A program made the position numbers and the translations under genes. Below the pieces are notes generated by a model that was not told the DNA's origin, searched no databases, and saw only the letters and a program-made list of their open reading frames with translations. DNA of 32,874 nucleotides from Streptomyces sp. NTH33 (GTDB lineage Bacteria; Actinomycetota; Actinomycetes; Streptomycetales; Streptomycetaceae). Below, piece by piece: positions 27,852-32,874 of this stretch. How positions within the stretch are numbered: position 1 is the stretch's first letter; every line of letters starts with the position of its first letter. The stretch spans positions 1 through 32,874 of the forward strand of contig NZ_POTZ01000018.1 of the NCBI RefSeq assembly GCF_003236365.1, given 5' to 3'.

Positions 27852-28544
27852 TCAGCCCCCCTCTCGTGTGTAGTCCAGGCGGCAGTTGCATCCCGCGGTC
27901 TCGTCAGCCCGGCCGTTGGAGTCGCCGGGCCAGCGCAGCCCGTTGGCGAACGTCTGGCCCAGCTCCACCGAGTCGCCATTCAGGCGGGCGTGCTCCGGCC
28001 GCGGGCTCGACCCGGTCCGCCACACCTTGTGCGTCAGCCCGGAGGCGCCGGCCGCATCATGCGAGCCGAAGCTGCGGGCCTCCGTGGCGGCGGTGACCGC
28101 GCGCACCCCGGCGGACACCACCCAGGAGTTCAGCCCCTCGCGCAGGTTCTCCCGCCAGTCGCCTTCCTCGCGGACGGCGGCGGTGGCCGTGGTGTAGGCG
28201 GCCTGCTCGTACTGGGCGGCGTGCGTCTCGGCGGCCGCGGCGAGCCAGGCCTCCATGACCTCCGCCGACCAGCCGTCCGCGTCCGGGTTCCAGACGCCGA
28301 GGACCGACCAGGCGCCGATCTGCGCCAGCCGGAAGCCGTAGGAGAGCATCAGCGCGGCGAGCTGGGCCTGCCGCTCCGGCGACTGCGCGGCCCACAGGTC
28401 GTAGAAGTCCGGCGGCCCATCCGCCTTCGCGTCCGCGCGGTCCAGCAGGGCGTCGGCCTGGCGCTGCGCCCACTCGGTCAGCGCCGCCGCGTAGGCGTCC
28501 CGCTCCGTCTCGAACGTGCCCAGGTCATCCGGCCGCCCCTTCAC
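27852..28544 (-). CDS. Minor head protein (phage Mu F / SPP1 gp7-like)
   Basis: The 230-residue protein follows the portal and ends with the minor-head signature: KVWRTGSSPRPEHARLNGDSVELGQTF, then PGDSNGRADETAGCNCRLDY, with paired cysteines. The first 150 residues are helical and Ala-rich. Such proteins bind the portal and the ejected DNA or help head assembly. The GTG at 28544 overlaps the portal stop by four bases (GTGA); the purine-rich AAAAGG lies about 15 bases upstream. A longer frame continues upstream through the portal gene but is only its shadow. Confidence 0.82.
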   Translation of the reverse strand: MKGRPDDLGTFETERDAYAAALTEWAQRQADALLDRADAKADGPPDFYDLWAAQSPERQAQLAALMLSYGFRLAQIGAWSVLGVWNPDADGWSAEVMEAWLAAAAETHAAQYEQAAYTTATAAVREEGDWRENLREGLNSWVVSAGVRAVTAATEARSFGSHDAAGASGLTHKVWRTGSSPRPEHARLNGDSVELGQTFANGLRWPGDSNGRADETAGCNCRLDYTREGG

Positions 28545-29884
28545 GCGGGGCGGCCCCGACCTTTTGGGAGGCTGTCCGGCGCCGTGTCCCGCGGCGAGGC
28601 GAGTCCGCCGACAACCACGTTCAGCGGCGTCACCAGCTCGTCCGTGCCGTCGACGTGGGGCAGGTTCTGTACCGCGCGGGCTTCGCTGCGCAGCATGTAC
28701 GGGGCGCCCACGGCTGTCTGCAGCAGCGCGGCCTGCTCGGTGAAGCTGCCGCGCAGCTTGGCTTCCAGGTTCGCCTCGACGTAGAGGTTGGAGCCGGGGG
28801 CGATCAGCGGTACCAGCATGCTGTTGAGGACGTCCTGCCACTGCGTCACATACGGGCCGAGGCTGATCGTGAACAGCATCTGCCGGAAGGCGTCGATGTT
28901 GCTGAAGGTGCCCTCGCGGGCGCCGACCAGCTCCGGTGCGATGTGGTACGCCGAGGCGACCTCGGCATCGGTGAGCTTGCGGCCCTCGATGTCCTGCGTC
29001 TCCTGCGGGTTGAAGGCGTTGACCGTCTTGAGCGTCATGCCGTCCTCGAGGATCGGCGTTCCGCCGGCCTGCCCGGCCCTGCCGATGAAGGCGTTGAACG
29101 CGGCGATGAACCGCTGCTTCGCCGTGGCGGACCACGCCGGTGCATCGACAGGCCGCTCGATCACGGCCGGGACCCGGGCACCATTGCGCCACACCGACCG
29201 CCGCCACTCCACCGCCTCGGCCTGCTCGGCGAGGATCTGCCGAAGCGTCAGCATCGGCGACGTGCCGTCCGCGCCGACCGTGGCATACCCGTGGTCGTAC
29301 AGGTACGGCGCGGGCAGCCGCACCACTTCGGCCGGCCCCCGGGATGAGATCAGGTACAGGGCGTCCGCCTGGTCGTCATCGTCGGCCAAGACGTGGAACC
29401 TGCGGGCGGGCTTGCGCCGCAGCTCGAACCCGGAGGACGTGTCGGCGCTGGGGAGGATCTGCTGGCACCACCGGTCGTAGATCAGCCAGTCCACCAGCGT
29501 CGCGTGCCACAGCCGGGCCGGAGACCGCATCGGCGCCGGCTGCGCGAGCAGCTGCGCGAGCGGATGATCCGTCACCCGCCGCCGGTCCGTGTCGGAGACC
29601 CGCTCGTACACGTGCCAGGGGATCGTGCACAGCTGCCGGGCGATGTAGTCGACGACCTTCCGCACGGACGGCTGGGTCTCCCACACGCGCGCGGCCGCCG
29701 CGGTGTCGGCGTAGTTCGACAGCGGCACCCCAGGGTCCACCACGCGGATCCCGTTGGCGGCCAGGTAGCCGCCCAGCTGCGACAGGTCGCTGAACTGCTC
29801 GGCGGCCTTGGCGAGCACGGGCACCCCGTCCTGGTCGATGACCTGCCCGGAGGCAGTCTTGCGGCGGCGCGGCCACCAGCGCAT
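28541..29884 (-). CDS. Phage portal protein (HK97 type)
   Basis: The 447-residue protein forms the dodecameric ring through which DNA enters the head. Portal features: a basic start (MRWWPRRRK), WETQPSVRKVVDYIARQLCTIPWHVYER (about 69-97), HPLAQLLAQPAPMRSPARLWHATLVDWLIYDRWC (about 107-140), and RFIAAFNAFIGRAGQAGGTPILEDGMTLKTVN and DAEVASAYHIAPELVG in the wing/stem region, then TLGPYV-like QMLFTISLGPYVTQW. The C-terminus is Pro/Arg-rich. GAAGGGGG precedes the ATG at 29884. It lies 18 bases after the large terminase stop. Confidence 0.92.
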   Translation of the reverse strand: MRWWPRRRKTASGQVIDQDGVPVLAKAAEQFSDLSQLGGYLAANGIRVVDPGVPLSNYADTAAAARVWETQPSVRKVVDYIARQLCTIPWHVYERVSDTDRRRVTDHPLAQLLAQPAPMRSPARLWHATLVDWLIYDRWCQQILPSADTSSGFELRRKPARRFHVLADDDDQADALYLISSRGPAEVVRLPAPYLYDHGYATVGADGTSPMLTLRQILAEQAEAVEWRRSVWRNGARVPAVIERPVDAPAWSATAKQRFIAAFNAFIGRAGQAGGTPILEDGMTLKTVNAFNPQETQDIEGRKLTDAEVASAYHIAPELVGAREGTFSNIDAFRQMLFTISLGPYVTQWQDVLNSMLVPLIAPGSNLYVEANLEAKLRGSFTEQAALLQTAVGAPYMLRSEARAVQNLPHVDGTDELVTPLNVVVGGLASPRDTAPDSLPKGRGRPA

Positions 29885-29902
29885 GCGCCCACCCCCTTCA
29901 GA

Positions 29903-31696
29903 TCAGATCGCTTCGAAGTCGGCGTCCTCGTAGGCGGACACGCGCTTGGGCGGGCGGGCGAGGACCTCGGACATGGCGTCACACACTGCGCTGACCCCGT
30001 CGATCTTGTCCGCGCTGCTGGCCCGGTCGGGCTTGACGTTGCCGGAGGCGTCCATCTGCACGGCGAGGTTGTCGATCATCCACGTCATGACGGGGTTGCC
30101 CTCGTGCCGCAGCATGGGCCGGCCACCCTGCCGCACCTGCCGCTCGCCCTGCAGCAGCAGCCGCTTGACGGCCTTCAGTGCCGGGCTCATGGTCTTGTAG
30201 CCCTGGCCGACACCGACCATCGGCGCCCGCTCGCCCTCGAGGTCGTTGGTGAGCGACGTCGACCCCCAGCGGTCGAACCCGAGGCTCTTGACGTCGAACT
30301 GGTCGAGGTCCCGGCGCACAACGTCGCCGATGGCGTCGTAGTCGGTGACGTTGCCCGGGGTGGTCTTCAGCCAGCCCTCGGCGACCCACCGGGAGGCCGC
30401 GCCGGCGGTCCGCTTGTCCAGCGCCTTGAGGTTGTCCTCGGGCGTCCAGAACCGCAGCAGCAGGTCCAGGCCGCCGTGCTCGTCGTCCGGGAACAGCCAC
30501 GCCAGCGCGTTCAGGTCGCTGACGCTGGCGAGGTCCAGGCCGCCGTACGCCTCGCGGCCGCGCAGCGTCACCTCGTCGACCAGGGCCTGGTTCGCGCGCC
30601 AGGCGTCCAGGTCCAGGAACTTGGTGACCTGCTTGGTCCTGATCCCCAGGTGCAGGCGCTGGAAGGAGGCCAGGTCGGCCGGCGACTGCTGGGCGGCCCT
30701 CGCCTTGCGGGCGAGGTAGGCCCGGGTCGGCGACACCCCGAAGCCGGGGTTGGCCGCCCGCCACGTCGACTCGACGAACGGGTCGGCGTCCTTCGGCACG
30801 GCGAACACCACGCCGTACACGGACGGGTCCTCGAGCACGCCGCGCGCCAGCTGCTCGATGCGCGTGCGCTTGCGGTTGTAGATCGTCTCGGGCTTGCCGC
30901 TGTCCGCCGTGGTGATGATGACGATCAGGGGCTGCCGCCTCGAGCCGGTACCGGACTCGATGACCTCGACCAGGTCCGGGCTCTTGTGGACGTGCAGCTC
31001 GTCGATGATCCCGGCGTGGAGGTTCGCGCCGTGCTGGGCGTCCGCCGCGTTCGCGATCACCTCGAAGTAGCTGTCGGTCTTCGGGTGAATGATCTTGCCC
31101 TGGTACGCCTTGACGTGCCCCTTGAGCTTGGGCGCCCGCTCGGCGAGCTGCTTGATCGGCGTGAAGACGAACCCGGCCTGGGCCTTCGTCGTCGCCGCGG
31201 CGACGACCTCGGCGCCGGGCTCGCCGTCCGCGCACGTCATGTAGATGGCGATGCCGCCCGAGAGCGTCGACTTGCCGTTCTTCCGGGGGACGTCGACGTA
31301 CAGCTCGGAGATGATCCGGACGTACATGCCGGCGTCGTCGTCCCACGCGACCCACCCGAAGACGGGGGCGATGATCCAGGCGACCTGCCACGGGTCGGGC
31401 ACGAGCGGACGGCCGGCCCACTGACCCTTGGTGTGGCGCAGCAGGGAGAACGACTTGATGACCTTGTCGACGCGCTCGGCGTCGAACCGGGCCCCGGGCA
31501 CGTTGCGGGGCTCGGGGGTCTTGATCAGCGGCGGGCAGTCCGGCAGGGCGATGCCCCGGGAGACGAGGTACCAGCCGACCTCCGGCGAGAGCTTCAGGCG
31601 CTCCAGCTCGGCATCGTCCAGGTACGCGCCGGGGACGGGAGTGTCCGGCTCGGCCTCGGCCCGCTTACGCGAACGGGTTGTCGTCCTCGTCGCCAT
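29903..31696 (-). CDS. Terminase large subunit (TerL)
   Basis: The 597-residue packaging motor has an ATPase domain with Walker A VPRKNGKST (136-144) and Walker B GIIDELHVHK (Asp232, Glu233), and an RNase-H-like nuclease domain with YGGLDLASVSD (Asp388) and IDGVSAVCDA (Asp566) as likely metal ligands. It pumps DNA into the prohead and cuts it. The architecture fits the HK97-type Terminase_1 family, usually linked with cos packaging. It starts at ATG 31696 with AGGGGGG upstream, overlapping the small subunit gene by 32 bases. Confidence 0.94.
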   Translation of the reverse strand: MATRTTTRSRKRAEAEPDTPVPGAYLDDAELERLKLSPEVGWYLVSRGIALPDCPPLIKTPEPRNVPGARFDAERVDKVIKSFSLLRHTKGQWAGRPLVPDPWQVAWIIAPVFGWVAWDDDAGMYVRIISELYVDVPRKNGKSTLSGGIAIYMTCADGEPGAEVVAAATTKAQAGFVFTPIKQLAERAPKLKGHVKAYQGKIIHPKTDSYFEVIANAADAQHGANLHAGIIDELHVHKSPDLVEVIESGTGSRRQPLIVIITTADSGKPETIYNRKRTRIEQLARGVLEDPSVYGVVFAVPKDADPFVESTWRAANPGFGVSPTRAYLARKARAAQQSPADLASFQRLHLGIRTKQVTKFLDLDAWRANQALVDEVTLRGREAYGGLDLASVSDLNALAWLFPDDEHGGLDLLLRFWTPEDNLKALDKRTAGAASRWVAEGWLKTTPGNVTDYDAIGDVVRRDLDQFDVKSLGFDRWGSTSLTNDLEGERAPMVGVGQGYKTMSPALKAVKRLLLQGERQVRQGGRPMLRHEGNPVMTWMIDNLAVQMDASGNVKPDRASSADKIDGVSAVCDAMSEVLARPPKRVSAYEDADFEAI

Positions 31697-32147
31697 CGTC
31701 GGCCCCCCTGCTCAGGGCCTGCTCGGTGGACGGGCTCAGGCCGAACTGGGCCGCGAACCCGCGCAGCTCGCGGCCGGCGTTGCGCGCGATGGCCACGGAC
31801 GGGTTCGCGATCGTCTTCTCGCTGGTCGACCCGTCCGGCCTGGTCGTCACCTGCTTGACGGTCAGCCCCTTCGCCGTGACATCGCGGGTCGCGGTGACGA
31901 ACACGGACCAGGTCTCGCAGTAGGCGGCGAGCATCGCCCGGTCCTCCTCCTTCAGGAGGTCCAGGCGCTGGAGCCCGGGGGCGACTCGCCGCCACTCGGC
32001 GGCCGCCTCTCGCGACAGCCACGTCGGGGCCTTCGGCGGGATCCGTCGGAAGGCCGGCCCCGGGTTGACCGGGCGGCCCCCGGAGTCGCGGCCCTCGGCC
32101 CTGCCCATCAGCAACTTCAGCCCGGCGGGCTTCGCGGTGCGCCCCAT
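31665..32147 (-). CDS. Terminase small subunit, P27 family
   Basis: The 160-residue protein begins MGRTAKPAGLKLLMG and has the P27 pattern: PPKAPTWLSREAAAEWRRVAPGLQRLDLLKEEDRAMLAAYCETW (about 37-80), then ANPSVAIARNAGRELRGFAAQFGLSPS (about 113-140), then an acidic end. It recognises the packaging site and recruits the large subunit. GGGGG lies six to ten bases before the ATG. The 112-base gap upstream (32148-32259) may contain packaging or promoter signals. Confidence 0.9.
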   Translation of the reverse strand: MGRTAKPAGLKLLMGRAEGRDSGGRPVNPGPAFRRIPPKAPTWLSREAAAEWRRVAPGLQRLDLLKEEDRAMLAAYCETWSVFVTATRDVTAKGLTVKQVTTRPDGSTSEKTIANPSVAIARNAGRELRGFAAQFGLSPSTEQALSRGADDGDEDDNPFA

Positions 32148-32175
32148 GTCAACCCCCTGACCTGCGGTTTCCCTG

Positions 32176-32190
32176 GTGACGCTGCGTCAC
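32176..32190. promoter_or_regulatory. 15-bp palindrome upstream of the terminase genes
   Basis: GTGACGCTGCGTCAC is a perfect inverted repeat of 7 bp with a single central base, 29 bases before the small terminase start. It could be an operator or a terminase/nicking recognition site in a cos region. The rest of the 32148-32259 gap holds only a TG-rich stretch and no gene I can support. Confidence 0.55.
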
Positions 32191-32259
32191 TTCCCCGGTT
32201 TCGAGTTCACAATTCTGAGCGTGTGTGTGCCGCACTGACGGCGCCGGGCCCCCAGACGA

Positions 32260-32502
32260 TCAGTCCAGCGATCCAGACTCCCCTTCCCCCGGGAGGGCGC
32301 TGGGGGCACGGTGGCCTCGGAGCCATGCGGCCACCTGGTCAACGGTGTCTCCGCAGGTGAAGGCGTGACGGTCTGCGTTGGCCGTTGCGATCAGCTCGTC
32401 GGCCAGCTCGGCGGCCACGAGAGCCGTGATCGGCCCGCGGGAAGCCTCCGGAAGGCTCTGGACGGCCTGCTGGGAGGCCTGCGGGGGCTCATGCGCTGCC
32501 AT
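32260..32502 (-). CDS. Small phage protein of unknown function
   Basis: The 80-residue protein starts MAAHEPPQASQQAVQSLPEAS and contains ITALVAAELADELIATANADRHAFTCGDTVDQVAAWL, a helical stretch with one cysteine, and ends GEGESGSLD. I do not recognise a family. GGAGG lies five bases before the ATG at 32502. It lies 16 bases after the HNH gene stop and before the terminase genes, so it is probably part of the late operon and may help packaging. The frame continues upstream through the HNH gene only as a Ser/Thr-rich shadow. Confidence 0.72.
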   Translation of the reverse strand: MAAHEPPQASQQAVQSLPEASRGPITALVAAELADELIATANADRHAFTCGDTVDQVAAWLRGHRAPSALPGEGESGSLD

Positions 32503-32518
32503 GTGGTCCTCCAGTGGG

Positions 32519-32874
32519 TCAGCGGGCCTTGCGGCGTGCCCTGTTGGCACGCGCGGCCTCTTCCTTGCTCTTGACGAGGTGGCACGGCTGGCAGATGAGT
32601 CCGAGGTTGTCGAGGTCCTCGGCTGCTCCGCCCTCGCTGATCGGTCTGATGTGGTCGAGCTGGTGCTGGTGCTCGCCGTCGGGATCGTCCTCGCGGTCGG
32701 GCTGCTCGATGCCGCAGCGGTAGCAGCAGCCGTTGTCGCGGGCGGTGACGCGTCGCTTGAGCGTGCGCCATCTGCCGGAGCTGATGCCGTACCTGCTGGC
32801 CTTGTCGTCGCGTCCTGCCCACGGGATGCGCTGGTGGTCGTCGCATCGGCCACGGGGGACCAGGGCGCGGCACC
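32519..32874 (-). CDS. HNH endonuclease (5' end outside the window)
   Basis: About 118 codons are visible. The core shows CCYRCGIEQ, a HQHQLDHIRPISEGG motif (catalytic His in LDHIRP), DNLGLICQPCHLVKSKEE with a second CxxC, and a basic C-terminus RANRARRKAR. This is the HNH fold with a structural zinc. HNH proteins encoded just upstream of the terminase are typical of cos-type phages, where they cooperate with TerL in cutting the packaging site. No start codon is seen before the window edge in a clear position, so the gene is partial. Confidence 0.9.
   Translation of the reverse strand, partial: CRALVPRGRCDDHQRIPWAGRDDKASRYGISSGRWRTLKRRVTARDNGCCYRCGIEQPDREDDPDGEHQHQLDHIRPISEGGAAEDLDNLGLICQPCHLVKSKEEAARANRARRKAR

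Noticed and set aside
6783..32874. Integrase, excisionase or phage replication genes
   Set aside because: Looked for on both strands and not found; they are expected beyond the right edge.

Overview
The window is GC-rich (about 70%) actinobacterial DNA, most likely Streptomyces: codons are strongly G/C-ending, GTG and TTG starts are common, and there is an IS30/IS630 pair, a DUF397 protein, a DUF6415-like protein and a KorSA-like GntR regulator. Positions 1-6782 look like core chromosome. They hold a class A penicillin-binding protein, a convergent GatB/YqeY-domain gene, a metallophosphoesterase and tRNA-Pro(CGG). Two apparently intact insertion sequences lie back to back (IS630-type 2598-3728, IS30-type 3732-5010) between the penicillin-binding protein gene and yqeY. 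A remnant of an IS21-type transposase sits at the extreme left edge.

From just after the tRNA to the right edge the window reads as one end of a tailed-phage (siphovirus) prophage; tRNA-Pro is the likely attachment site. First comes a small accessory/regulatory block (about 6860-9764). It contains a Cys-rich protein, a short XRE-type regulator, a zinc-ribbon protein paired with a DUF397 protein, a membrane peptide coupled to a DUF6415-like protein, and a divergent GntR/UTRA regulator. The intergenic DNA next to the GntR gene carries four CCTAGG-centred palindromes.

The remainder (9855-32874) is one long minus-strand late operon, read right to left: HNH endonuclease (cut by the window edge), an 80-residue protein, small and large terminase, portal, minor head protein, small conserved protein, prohead protease, HK97-type major capsid, a set of head-tail connector and completion proteins, major tail protein, tail-assembly chaperones with a probable -1 frameshift, a 1450-residue tape measure with an embedded NlpC/P60 domain, distal/minor tail proteins, a pectate-lyase-fold tail spike, endolysin, holin, a membrane coiled-coil protein and a membrane-anchored collagen-like protein. 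Genes are tightly packed, often with 1-4 base start/stop overlaps. A few hairpins break the operon, notably on both sides of the major tail protein gene.

No integrase, replication or immunity-repressor module of phage type is visible; if present it lies beyond the right edge. The structural and lysis genes I could read are all open, so the late region shows no sign of decay. The most striking signals are the double IS insertion into the apex of a terminator hairpin, the GntR operator cluster, and the collagen-like membrane protein in the lysis cassette.
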